Notes: generated by a model not told the origin, from the letters alone. A stretch of 20,540 nt of DNA from JBFWUW01 sp050247075 (GCA_050247075.1 JBFWUW010000098.1:1-20540); one strand, 5' to 3'. Counted from the stretch's first letter, positions 7,899-15,735 are shown. Numbers and translations are program-made.

Positions 7899-9002
7899 AT
7901 GAGGATCATTTGTAATTGGAAGAAGCTGGCTCGCTTCTTCGCCCAGGCCGGTCTGGCCGTGGGAGTTATAGCCGGCAGCGCGTCGGCGTTTGCCGCCGCC
8001 CCGTGCTACAACTACTGTCCGCCCAGCTACAACAACTGCCCGCCGAGTTATTTACAAGACGCACCAACCCCTGTTGGCGTGGACGGCATGGCCGACCCCA
8101 ACTCGGCGGCCATGTCGCAACAGCCGCTGCCGCAACAGCCTCAGCCCAACAACGACCTGAACTTGGCACCGCAGAACAGCCAGTTCCAGGTGGCGACGAG
8201 CGGAGAAGGCAGCAACGTCGGCCACATCGGCCGTGCCGACAACGTCAACCGTTTGAACATCTTCGATTCGCAAAGCGCCCTGCCCGCCAACCGGGTTTGG
8301 TACGGCTTTCAAAGCATTGACCGGTTCCATGTCACCACGGCACCGAATACGACGGTGAACCAGTCGCTGCACCGTTTTGGCGGCGAGTTGATGCTGACCT
8401 GCTCGAGCAGTGTCTCGTTCATGACGCAATACGCCGATGTTGGCCCAAATGCTAGTGGCGTTCTCGATAGCTGGTCGAACCCGCAGTTCATGGTCAAGCA
8501 GGTTGTATACGAGGACTGTGACCTGATCGTGTCGGCGACGTTGGGCATGCAGTTTCCCATCGGCGGCATCGACGCCGGTGAGATTCGCGAAAACACCGTG
8601 CGGCTAGCTCCTGGTTTGTTGTGGTACTACAACACCACCGACGATATTTTCAACTACGGCGGTGCCCAATATAGCGTTCCCCTGGCTGCTGGCCCGCAAG
8701 TCGATTCGTTCGACTGGTCGTTGGGCACCGGCTATTGGCTGTACCGTAGCTGCTGCTGCTGTGATTGGCTGCAAAAGGTTTCGCTGCAATACGAAATCTT
8801 CGGCAAGCATGTAGTTGGCGGAACGGGCACCACCTACCTCGGCGGTGTGCTGTTTGAAGACCGCAATGTGGTCGATATGACCTTCGGTGCCTCGGCTTTC
8901 TTGTGCAACGGCGTGCGGGCTTCGATCGGCTACTCGATTCCCGTTACGACGGGTTTCGCCCGCCGCAATGAGCTGATCGCCACGGTTGGTTATTACTTCT
9001 AG
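7899..9002 (+). CDS. Outer-membrane beta-barrel protein, function unknown
   Basis: A 367-aa exported protein. Residues 1-32 form a signal peptide (basic WKKLARF, then a hydrophobic core) with a good cleavage site AFA|AA. The mature N-terminus has a Cys/Pro/Tyr repeat (YNYCPPSYNNCPPSY) and a Gln/Pro/Asn-rich linker up to about residue 110. From about residue 115 the sequence alternates polar and hydrophobic residues in short strands (such as RVWYGFQ and GELMLTC) and ends in ATVGYYF. The C-terminal Phe with aromatic alternation is the classic signature of barrels inserted by the BAM machinery. An unusual run of four Cys lies at residues 285-288. The start is fixed by AAGGAGG at 7882-7888, 10 bp upstream. 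The frame is open to 7725 but without a signal peptide there. A long leader with a stem-loop precedes it and a strong terminator follows, so it is monocistronic. Cargo or role is not evident. Confidence 0.85.
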   Translation: MRIICNWKKLARFFAQAGLAVGVIAGSASAFAAAPCYNYCPPSYNNCPPSYLQDAPTPVGVDGMADPNSAAMSQQPLPQQPQPNNDLNLAPQNSQFQVATSGEGSNVGHIGRADNVNRLNIFDSQSALPANRVWYGFQSIDRFHVTTAPNTTVNQSLHRFGGELMLTCSSSVSFMTQYADVGPNASGVLDSWSNPQFMVKQVVYEDCDLIVSATLGMQFPIGGIDAGEIRENTVRLAPGLLWYYNTTDDIFNYGGAQYSVPLAAGPQVDSFDWSLGTGYWLYRSCCCCDWLQKVSLQYEIFGKHVVGGTGTTYLGGVLFEDRNVVDMTFGASAFLCNGVRASIGYSIPVTTGFARRNELIATVGYYF

Positions 9003-9053
9003 GGTTCTGAGGATGATTTGACACACTTGCGGCAGGGACGGGCACAAGGCTGG

Positions 9054-9083
9054 CTGGCGAATTCATGGACTTCGGTTCGCCAG
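9054..9083 (+). repeat. Inverted repeat downstream of the outer-membrane protein gene
   Basis: CTGGCGAA and TTCGCCAG form an 8-bp perfect stem with a 14-nt loop, 51 bp after the stop codon. There is no T tract, so it is more likely a 3' message-stabilising structure than a terminator. Confidence 0.35.
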
Positions 9084-9126
9084 TTCAGAGTAAGTGCCAC
9101 GCGTAACGCAAGACCGTGATGCAAGG

Positions 9127-9161
9127 GGAGCCCGGCTTCGATGTGAAGCCGGGCTCCTTTG
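9127..9161 (+). terminator. Rho-independent terminator of the outer-membrane protein gene
   Basis: GGAGCCCGGCTTC pairs perfectly with GAAGCCGGGCTCC (13 bp) across a 5-nt loop, followed by TTTGTT. On the plus strand it closes transcription from 7899-9002. The stem may also help the convergent gene that stops at 9189, but no T tract follows in that direction. Confidence 0.85.
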
Positions 9162-9188
9162 TTATTGCGCCAACTCTCTGTGCAACCC

Positions 9189-10643
9189 TCACGCCAATAC
9201 GTCTTCGATCACATGTCCATGCACGTCGGTCAGGCGGCGTTGGATGCCGTTGTGGTAATAACTAAGCCGCGTGTGATCCAAGCCCAGCAAATGCAAAATG
9301 GTGGCATGCACGTCGTAGACCGTGGTCGGGTTCTCGGCCGGTTTATAGCCAAACTCGTCGGAGGTGCCGTAGCTGGTTCCCGGTTTAAGGCCCGCTCCGG
9401 CCATCCAGACCGTAAAGCACAGGTTGTGGTGGTCGCGGCCCAGCTTGCCGATTCCCTCGGTAAAGGGCGTGCGGCCGAACTCACTCGACCAAAAGACCAG
9501 TGTATCGTCCAACAATCCTCGCTGTTTCAGATCGGCCAACAATCCCGCGCAAGGCTTGTCCAGCAGCTCGCCTTGGGCGGAATGGTTTTCTTGCACGTTT
9601 TCGTGCGCGTCCCAATTGATGCGGGGATTGCCCCCCAGCGACGCCCCATTATAAAGCTGCACGAACCGCACTCCCCGTTCCAGCAACCGTCGTGCTTGCA
9701 GGCAATTGCGCCCAAAACCGGACGTCAGCGGATTGTCGATGCCGTACAGCTTGAGCGTGTTGGCCGTTTCGTCGTGCATTTGCACGGCCTCTGGCACGCT
9801 GGCCTGCATCTTGGCCGCCAATTCGTAGGTCCGCAGCCGAGCAGCCAACGCGCTGTCGCCGGGGTTCTCCTGGGCAAAGCGGCCATTTAGTTCGGCCAGT
9901 AAGTTCAGGCTGGCCCGGCGGCTTCCGACTGATACGCCCTCCGGTGTGCGTAGGTTGGTGATCGGCTCGTCGCCTCCCGTTTGAAATGCCGTGCCTTGGT
10001 GTTCCGCCGGCAAAAAGCCTTGGCTCCAATTGTTGCTTCCCCCATTTGGCAAACCGCGAGGGTCAGGCAGCACCACGAAGGTTGGCAACTGGTCGTTCTC
10101 GGTCCCCAAGCCATACGACAGCCACGACCCCAGGCTTGGGTACCCATTGAGCGTAAAACCGGTGTTCATCTGGAAACAGGCGGGCGTGTGTGACGAACTC
10201 TTGGTCGTCACGGAGTGCAAGAATGTTAGGTTGTCGGCTTGCTCGGCCAGGTGCGGCAACAGGTCGCTCATCCACTTGCCGCACTGGCCCCTTTGCCTAA
10301 ATGACCATAACGGCCGCAATAAATTACCCGGTTTTCCAAAAAAAGTATCAATCGCTCCCTTGCCGGTTAGCGGCTGGCCGTCGTGTTTGGCCAGATCGGG
10401 CTTGTAGTCGAATGTGTCGACGTGACTAACGCCGCCAGGCGAGAAAATATGGATGGCCCGCCGCGCTTTGGCCGGAAAATGCGGGCCATTCGTCGATTCT
10501 GGCGAGGCCTGGCCGTCGCGCTGCATCAGCCAGGCCAACGCCATGGCACCCAGGCCCGTGGCCGAATGCGACATGAACTGCCGGCGGCTGTACCAGGATT
10601 GCGGTTGGTGATACTGCGCAGCGATGGTTGAATTGGTATTCAT
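9189..10643 (-). CDS. DUF1501 family protein, Tat-exported
   Basis: A 484-aa protein of the DUF1501 family, abundant in planctomycetes and related to the alkaline phosphatase/sulfatase fold. The N-terminus carries a twin-arginine signal (SRRQFM at residues 19-24, then ATGLGAMALAWLM), so it is exported folded. Family blocks seen include AIHIFSPGGVSHVDTFDYKP near the start of the mature part and EFGRTPFTEGIGKLGRDHHN followed by the AGAGLKPGTSYGTSDEFG block towards the end. The His/Asp-rich pattern is consistent with metal binding. Many planctomycete DUF1501 genes sit beside a DUF1549/DUF1553 cytochrome-like gene; none is seen here, so it is solitary. I chose the ATG at 10643 because the Tat signal begins just after it; the frame stays open to 10784 with no export feature. 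No clear ribosome site precedes it. The enzymatic role is not established. Confidence 0.9.
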   Translation of the reverse strand: MNTNSTIAAQYHQPQSWYSRRQFMSHSATGLGAMALAWLMQRDGQASPESTNGPHFPAKARRAIHIFSPGGVSHVDTFDYKPDLAKHDGQPLTGKGAIDTFFGKPGNLLRPLWSFRQRGQCGKWMSDLLPHLAEQADNLTFLHSVTTKSSSHTPACFQMNTGFTLNGYPSLGSWLSYGLGTENDQLPTFVVLPDPRGLPNGGSNNWSQGFLPAEHQGTAFQTGGDEPITNLRTPEGVSVGSRRASLNLLAELNGRFAQENPGDSALAARLRTYELAAKMQASVPEAVQMHDETANTLKLYGIDNPLTSGFGRNCLQARRLLERGVRFVQLYNGASLGGNPRINWDAHENVQENHSAQGELLDKPCAGLLADLKQRGLLDDTLVFWSSEFGRTPFTEGIGKLGRDHHNLCFTVWMAGAGLKPGTSYGTSDEFGYKPAENPTTVYDVHATILHLLGLDHTRLSYYHNGIQRRLTDVHGHVIEDVLA

Positions 10644-10761
10644 AAGCAACGAGTATGGATATATAAATATGTTGTTAGATCGCGGTTGGCACTGGGCAGA
10701 TGCCGCCAAGCGAGGATTCTGGCTTCGCTCCGTTCCGCGAGGATGGCGGGTGCGACCAAGA

Positions 10762-10785
10762 ATTGCCGGCACGAACGCCGGCAAT
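10762..10785 (+). promoter_or_regulatory. Stem-loop in the leader of the cyanophycinase-like gene
   Basis: ATTGCCGGC and GCCGGCAAT form a perfect 9-bp stem with a 6-nt loop (ACGAAC), 73 bp before the ATG at 10859. No T tract follows. It lies in the 215-bp divergent gap between two genes for exported proteins and could be a leader-RNA structure or an operator. Confidence 0.4.
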
Positions 10786-10858
10786 CGGAAGTCGCGAGTT
10801 GTTTACTCTGTCGTTGCAAGACGCACTACACAGTCTAAACCAGTCGGAGGAAAACGCC

Positions 10859-12112
10859 ATGTTGAAGCAAACGGCCTGGGGGGTTGCGCTCATGTGGACC
10901 CTGAATTGCCTGCCGGCTTTGGCTGGAGATGCTGTCGTACCGCCCGAGGAAGTCCGCGGCTCGTTGGTGATTATAGGCGGTTCGCTGCGCTACAGCGAAC
11001 CGGAAGTCTGGAGCGCCATCGTCAGTCTGGCGGGCGGGCCAGGTGCCAAAATCGCGGTTTTTCCCACCGCCAGCGGCGAACCGATGAAATATGGGCCGCC
11101 CGTGGTAGAGACGCTTAATCGTTTTGGCGCTCAGGCGTTTCTGGTGCCGCTGGGTGTCAAGAATATCGACCAAGATTACACCCAGGTCGTCAACGACCCA
11201 GCGCAAATCTCGCCCGTCCGCGAAGCCGACGGCGTATTCTTTATCGGTGGCACGCAATCTCGCATCACCCGCACGCTATATACCGAAGATGGCGAGAATA
11301 CGCCCATGCTTGATGCGGTGTGGGAAGTCTACCATCGCGGCGGCTGTATCGCCGGGACGAGCGCCGGCGCTGCGATCATGAGCCAGGTGATGTTTCGCGA
11401 TCCTCCCAGTGTTTTACGGACGATGCAAAAGCGGCCCCTGGAAATGGGCAAGGAGCTCGACCGCGGATTGGGCTTCATGGATGCCGATTGGTTTGTCGAT
11501 CAACACCTGCTGGTCCGCGGACGGTTCGCCCGCACGCTGGCGGCCATGCAAGCCGCCGGCACCAAATACGGCGTGGGCGTGGACGAGAACACCGCCATGA
11601 TTATCCGCAACGGCACCGAGTTGACCGTGGCCGGCTACAAGGGGGCGGTGATGTTGGACCTGTCCGCGGCCAGCCAAGATCCAGAAATTTCCTCGTTCAA
11701 TATGAAGAACGCCAGACTGACTTACTTGGACCGTGGCGACACTTTGAACTTGAAGACACTGGCGGTTACACCCGCGCCGTCCAAGCGGGATGAACCTCGC
11801 ATCGACCCAAGTGCGGAAGACTTCAAGCCGTTCTACCATGACCCGCTGTTCTTCAGCGACATCTTGGGAAACACCACCGTGGCCGATGTCATGGCCAAGC
11901 TGATCGAAAGCAAGCACGACGAAGCGATCGGTCTGGCCTTCGATGGCAATGCCGCCCGCCGCGAGCCAACCCAAGGATTCGAATTTCGCTTTTATCGCCA
12001 GCGAGACAGCGTCGGTTGGTACTCCCATTCCAATGGCACGGACGAGTACACTGTGTCCAACATCCACCTTGATATTCGCCCCGTGGAAGTCATGGGACCG
12101 CTGTATAAATAG
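10859..12112 (+). CDS. Cyanophycinase-like serine peptidase (family S51), secreted, with C-terminal extension
   Basis: A 417-aa protein. Residues 1-22 are a signal peptide (cleavage LPALA|GD). The peptidase S51 core follows: SLVIIGG (35-41), ADGVFFIGG (123-131), the nucleophile elbow AGTSAGA with Ser168, DQHLLVRGRFAR with His216, and GVDENTAM with Glu243. The Ser, His and Glu spacing matches that of cyanobacterial cyanophycinase, which releases beta-Asp-Arg dipeptides from cyanophycin. After about residue 270 there is an extension of roughly 150 residues, not part of the usual enzyme of about 270 aa, that I cannot assign. The start is supported by GGAGG 8 bp upstream plus the signal peptide. 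No cyanophycin synthetase is in the window, so export suggests scavenging of outside polymer or another isopeptide substrate (inference). It is convergent with the oxidoreductase gene, 18 bp apart. Confidence 0.88.
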   Translation: MLKQTAWGVALMWTLNCLPALAGDAVVPPEEVRGSLVIIGGSLRYSEPEVWSAIVSLAGGPGAKIAVFPTASGEPMKYGPPVVETLNRFGAQAFLVPLGVKNIDQDYTQVVNDPAQISPVREADGVFFIGGTQSRITRTLYTEDGENTPMLDAVWEVYHRGGCIAGTSAGAAIMSQVMFRDPPSVLRTMQKRPLEMGKELDRGLGFMDADWFVDQHLLVRGRFARTLAAMQAAGTKYGVGVDENTAMIIRNGTELTVAGYKGAVMLDLSAASQDPEISSFNMKNARLTYLDRGDTLNLKTLAVTPAPSKRDEPRIDPSAEDFKPFYHDPLFFSDILGNTTVADVMAKLIESKHDEAIGLAFDGNAARREPTQGFEFRFYRQRDSVGWYSHSNGTDEYTVSNIHLDIRPVEVMGPLYK

Positions 12113-12130
12113 CGCGGCCTCCTGCCATCC

Positions 12131-13603
12131 TTACCCCGCAGGGTCAATTCCGTCCTGCCAGGGACCGGCCAGCTTTTGATAGTCTTCGGGCCGTTGCCGG
12201 CCAAAGAAAGGATTGTCAGCGGGGGGTTGCCAGCCGGTGATTTGTGACGGCGCGGCCCGCTCTTGCGATCGCCGCGACTGTTGGCGGGCGTAATCCGAAC
12301 TGCTGGCGATGGCACGGTTTTCGCCAGCATCCCATTCCAGCACGCGGCCTTGTCGATAGCACTCGGCACCCAATTGCACCGTAATCACGGCCGCGGCACC
12401 CAGTTCTGGCGTGTTGTGGCAGCGGGCCGGATTGTCCTCCACTACGGCGGTCAGGAAGTTCTCCCAGTGGGCGCGCGTTTCGTCGCTGGGGCGAAGAGCG
12501 GAAACGTGCCGCTTTTGGGCATCGCGGATGCGGGTCACCTGGGGACGTTGTGGCAAAACATCGAAGCCGTCGCGGCTCATATCGAACACGATCGTCCCAT
12601 GATGTCCGCGAATGCATTGCTCGATCTTGTGGTCGTTGGCCATCGTGGCGGTGACCAGCAGTTGCAGGCCAGCGTCGAAATCGGCTACCAGCGTGGCCGT
12701 GTCGGGCACGTCGCGCCCGTCCAGTTCCAGGAAGATACCGCCCCCGGCCACCACCCGCCGCGGAACAATACCTCCCAGTGCCGACAACATCCGCGTGACT
12801 TGCGGCACGAACAATTCGCCCAGCAAGCCCGATCCCAACTCGGAATAGCATCGCCATTGGGCGAACCTGGCCCGATCGAAGGGCACTTCCGGCGCTAGTC
12901 CACGGTCGGTTCCCAGGAACATCTTCCAGTCGATGTTGCGCGGAGTCATGTCGCGGCTGAGGCCTTGATACCGCCACTGCCCCATGGCGCTATTGCGAAA
13001 ATACTCCGTCTGCGCCTGCACGACTTTGCCGATGCCGCCCGTTCGCACGAAGTCGTGAGCGGCCCGCCAGCGCGCATCGCTGGTTCCCTGCACGCCAACT
13101 TGCATCACACGGCCCGAAGCCCGCCAGGCGGCCAAGACCGCGCGAGTTTCATCCAAGGTGTGCGTCATGGGCCGTTCGCAATAGACATGCTTGCCGCGAG
13201 CCAGCGCGTCAAGCGTAGCCTGAGCATGCCAATGGTCGGGCGTGGAAATGCAAACGGCGTCAATGTCTTGGCGGTCGATCAGTTCGCGGTAGTCGCCCGT
13301 CACTATGGGGTCGATGCCGCGGGCGCTCAGCCTGTCGGCGGCTTGTTCGCGATGCTTGCGGTAAACATCGCATACGGCAACCGGTTCGATCGGCAAGCCG
13401 TCGCCCCGAAGCCGCAGCACGGTATCGAGATGGGCTTGCCCGCGCGTGCCCGTTCCGATAAACGCCACCCTCAGCCGGCCATTGGGCCCTAATGCGCGAG
13501 CCAACACGCTGGCCCCCAACGTCCCCACAGCGCTGCTTGCCGTGGCCGCCCCCACGGCGGTATGGCGAAAAAACTCGCGACGAGATACATCGGGTCTAGT
13601 CAT
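12131..13603 (-). CDS. Gfo/Idh/MocA family oxidoreductase, Tat-exported
   Basis: A 490-aa NAD(P)-dependent oxidoreductase family protein. A twin-arginine leader (SRREFFRHTAVG, residues 7-18) predicts folded export. The Rossmann domain begins LRVAFIGTGTRGQ (glycines near 50-55), with VAVCDVY at the end of the second strand and CISTPDHWHAQ. The motif usually reading EKP is here CERP (residues 142-145). The C-terminal half is the sugar-binding-like alpha/beta domain, ending with a Pro-rich tail. Relatives oxidise or reduce sugars and inositols, or act on glycoside bonds; exported members are greatly expanded in planctomycetes. The substrate is not evident. The start at 13603 is followed directly by the Tat signal; the ribosome site is weak. 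The Lys-to-Arg change in the EKP motif could alter catalysis. Confidence 0.9.
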   Translation of the reverse strand: MTRPDVSRREFFRHTAVGAATASSAVGTLGASVLARALGPNGRLRVAFIGTGTRGQAHLDTVLRLRGDGLPIEPVAVCDVYRKHREQAADRLSARGIDPIVTGDYRELIDRQDIDAVCISTPDHWHAQATLDALARGKHVYCERPMTHTLDETRAVLAAWRASGRVMQVGVQGTSDARWRAAHDFVRTGGIGKVVQAQTEYFRNSAMGQWRYQGLSRDMTPRNIDWKMFLGTDRGLAPEVPFDRARFAQWRCYSELGSGLLGELFVPQVTRMLSALGGIVPRRVVAGGGIFLELDGRDVPDTATLVADFDAGLQLLVTATMANDHKIEQCIRGHHGTIVFDMSRDGFDVLPQRPQVTRIRDAQKRHVSALRPSDETRAHWENFLTAVVEDNPARCHNTPELGAAAVITVQLGAECYRQGRVLEWDAGENRAIASSSDYARQQSRRSQERAAPSQITGWQPPADNPFFGRQRPEDYQKLAGPWQDGIDPAG

Positions 13604-13837
13604 GGACTTTCAAGGCGCTGGATGCGCTCGGGCGGGGCGGCGTTTTGCTCTACATCTATTCTATCAACCTTATCGGCTGATGGCGATTATTTATATTTAC
13701 TCCCTTCATCAATCTCCTTGACAATGCCGGTGTTTTCGACCAATCCAGATCTAGGCCTTGCCGGAAACGCGCCGACAGTGAAAATAGACGGGACACCTGC
13801 GATTACCAGGAATCTCCCGTACTGCTCGGATATCGCC

Positions 13838-14107
13838 ATGCCCAGCGTTGCCAAGACCCGCCAGTTATTCAGCCAGCTTCTGCCGGGCGACAAGGTCGAA
13901 TTGACGCACGAGGTCAAGGTGGGCCAGCAAATCTGGAACACCAAGACCGCGGGCGAAGTGGTCCGCACAGAGCGCCGCCGCCACGGCTTGCACTTTCGCC
14001 GAAATCGGGACGACAAGGTCTTCAGCGACCTGATCATTCTCCGCCGCCCCAACGGCGAGCTAACCACCGTGACGCTGGATGAGTTCAGCGAGTTGAAGAA
14101 ATTGTAG
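13838..14107 (+). CDS. Small basic conserved protein (SH3-like?), unknown function
   Basis: An 89-aa protein, strongly basic, with PGDKVELTHEVKVGQQIW, GEVVRTERRRHGLHFRRN, DDKVFSDLIILRR and GELTTVTLDEF. Short beta-strands separated by charged turns suggest a small barrel such as an SH3 or KOW-like fold (inference). I recall similar short proteins in planctomycete genomes, but I cannot name the family. The RTERRRHG patch could bind nucleic acid. I chose the ATG at 13838 because the conserved-looking part begins there; a weak GGA lies 8 bp upstream. The frame is open to 13562, but the upstream residues look like untranslated sequence. It is 97 bp upstream of the radical SAM gene on the same strand and may share its transcript. 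Confidence 0.65.
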   Translation: MPSVAKTRQLFSQLLPGDKVELTHEVKVGQQIWNTKTAGEVVRTERRRHGLHFRRNRDDKVFSDLIILRRPNGELTTVTLDEFSELKKL

Positions 14108-14110
14108 AAG

Positions 14111-14152
14111 GCGTTGCCAACGCCAAAACCTGTAAAAAGCGTTTCCAACGCC
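14111..14152 (+). repeat. Direct repeat pair, each a small hairpin
   Basis: GCGTTGCCAACGCC (14111-14124) and GCGTTTCCAACGCC (14139-14152) match at 13 of 14 positions, with starts 28 bp apart. Each folds into a 5-bp stem (GCGTT/AACGC) with a 3-nt loop. They fill the gap between the 89-aa gene and the radical SAM gene. They resemble short REP-like elements or message structures. Confidence 0.5.
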
Positions 14153-14204
14153 GATGGTGCGTCGATCGCCGGCATTGGCGACCCTGTTGTTATGAGAACG
14201 TCCC

Positions 14205-15116
14205 TTGGCTAAACCTTCCACCGATCCGCCGCTCGCCAATTTGGACCTGATTCGACAGCACCCGCGGCGATTTGAGTTGAACCGGTTCGTGTATCCCGTG
14301 CTGTCGCGGCGGTCTGGCGGAATCTCCGTCGGCGTGAACCTCAATCCCGACAAGGTTTGCAACTTCGACTGCATTTATTGTCAGGTTGACCGCACCCGGC
14401 AAAGCGAGACCCGTTTCGTCGAAACGGAGGCTTTGCTAGGCGAATTGCAAGAGACTCTGCAACTGGTGGCGTCGGGTGAGTTGTTCCAGCATGAGAAGTT
14501 CCAGCAGACCCCGCTCCACTTGCGGCGACTGAATGACATTGCGTTTAGCGGGGACGGCGAGCCCACGACGTACCGCAACTTCGACGAGTTGATGGCCGCC
14601 TGCGCCGCCGTCAAGCAACGCCTGGGCCAAGACTGGCCAGCGGTCGCCCAGGCCAAGATGGTGCTGATCACCAATGCCAGCATGTTCCACCGCCCGCACG
14701 TACAACGCGGATTGGCGGTTCTGGACGCCCACCAGGGAGAAATCTGGGCCAAGTTGGAGGCCGGCACCGAGGCTTACTTCCACCAGATCGACCGCACGCC
14801 GATTCCCTTCCGACAGATCGTGGAGAACATTGCAGCGGCCGCCCAAGTCCGTCCGCTGGTGATTCAGGCTTTATTCATGCGTGTGCAAGGGCAGCCGCCC
14901 GGTGCCGACGAACTAGCGGCATTTTGCGAGCGGTTGAAAGAGATCTCGTCCCGCGGCGGGCAGCTAAGCCTGGTGCAAGTCTACACGGTCGCCCGGCGTC
15001 CCGCGGAGGATTACGTGGCGCCGTTGAGCGATTGGGAAGTCGACCAGATCGTGGAACTGGTGCGAGAGAAAACCGGCTTACTAGCGGCGGCCTTCTACGG
15101 TGCCGCCACGACTTAG
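14205..15116 (+). CDS. Radical SAM protein, COG0731-like
   Basis: A 303-aa radical SAM enzyme. The cluster-binding motif CNFDCIYCQ (Cys52, Cys56, Cys59) lies in the context VGVNLNPDKVCNFDC, typical of the group distantly related to the tRNA wybutosine enzyme TYW1 (COG0731). The SAM-binding GDGEPT (residues 116-121) follows. Sequences such as EIWAKLEAG and the RTPIPFRQIVENI block complete the TIM-barrel pattern. The bacterial members have no settled function, and wybutosine is not made in bacteria, so tRNA modification cannot be assumed. The start is a TTG at 14205: an in-frame TGA lies at 14193-14195 and no ATG exists before the conserved region, so TTG is the first usable start. The gene is soluble, with no export signal. 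The small basic protein just upstream may be a partner (inference). Confidence 0.88.
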   Translation: MAKPSTDPPLANLDLIRQHPRRFELNRFVYPVLSRRSGGISVGVNLNPDKVCNFDCIYCQVDRTRQSETRFVETEALLGELQETLQLVASGELFQHEKFQQTPLHLRRLNDIAFSGDGEPTTYRNFDELMAACAAVKQRLGQDWPAVAQAKMVLITNASMFHRPHVQRGLAVLDAHQGEIWAKLEAGTEAYFHQIDRTPIPFRQIVENIAAAAQVRPLVIQALFMRVQGQPPGADELAAFCERLKEISSRGGQLSLVQVYTVARRPAEDYVAPLSDWEVDQIVELVREKTGLLAAAFYGAATT

Positions 15117-15182
15117 ACCGCAGTCGCTGCCATGATCGCTGATGACGATTCTATGGCTGATCGAACGGCGTGGCCCGCCAAC

Positions 15183-15458
15183 TTATGGTGCTGTCCGTTG
15201 CGAAAAGCCGAAGTCCACGGTGGCCATGACGGCCATGGTAGAGAGGGTAAACCCAGACAACATGCAAGAGCCTTGGCCCCAACTCAGGGAGACAAAGGTC
15301 GTTACGCCCACGATCCCCAAGAACGCCAAAAACAGCCGCTGGCACCAGGTTTGAATCATCGAGCCTTCGCTAATACGGGCGGCCGCGGCGCTGGCCAAAC
15401 CCAGCGGCAGTACGGTTGCCAAAAGCCACAAGGGGGCGGCTGAAGTGAGGTGAACCAT
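15183..15458 (-). CDS. Small membrane protein, unknown function
   Basis: A 91-aa protein with about three hydrophobic segments: APLWLLATVLPLGLASAAAA (residues 8-27), LFLAFLGIVGVTTFVSLSWG and a C-terminal one around LSGFTLSTMAVMATV. It ends in FGFSQRTAP. I do not recognise a family. The ATG at 15458 has AGGA about 9 bp upstream; an ATG at 15479 lacks any ribosome site. The frame is open to 15719, but those residues do not look coding. It is convergent with the radical SAM gene (66 bp between stops) and 349 bp downstream of kbl on the same strand. Confidence 0.6.
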   Translation of the reverse strand: MVHLTSAAPLWLLATVLPLGLASAAAARISEGSMIQTWCQRLFLAFLGIVGVTTFVSLSWGQGSCMLSGFTLSTMAVMATVDFGFSQRTAP

Positions 15459-15660
15459 GCGGGGGATCCTGGAGTCCATTCCAAGGGGATGGCCGGCCCG
15501 GCGGGCAGACGCTGCACGAAATCCTTTCGTGTTACCTGGCCTACCATGCGAATGCCGTGCCACGTCATGCGAGAGCGGCAAGTTATGTCCGCTTTGGCGG
15601 TAAGTCAATTCCTGATTGCCGCGTGCTAGCAGTTTTTGCCGGCAGAGTGTCGGTAAGAAG

Positions 15661-15690
15661 TTCAAGGAACTTGAAGGAATTGCAAGGAAA
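15661..15690 (+). repeat. Three tandem 10-bp repeats
   Basis: TTCAAGGAAC, TTGAAGGAAT and TGCAAGGAAA follow one another without a gap and share the core AAGGAA. The first two also form overlapping palindromes (AAGTTC-AAG-GAACTT). They lie in the untranslated gap between kbl and the small membrane gene. The role is unknown. Confidence 0.5.
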
Positions 15691-15735
15691 GTTTTCAGTT
15701 CCGCGGCGTTCGCAACCAATCACGAGGTTACCCGG

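Noticed and set aside
13718..13746. TTGACA upstream of the 89-aa gene as a housekeeping promoter
   Set aside because: The hexamer at the -10 distance (CAATCC) does not resemble TATAAT.
14110..14124. Terminator after the 89-aa gene
   Set aside because: The stem is only 6 bp and is followed by AAAACC, not a T tract.
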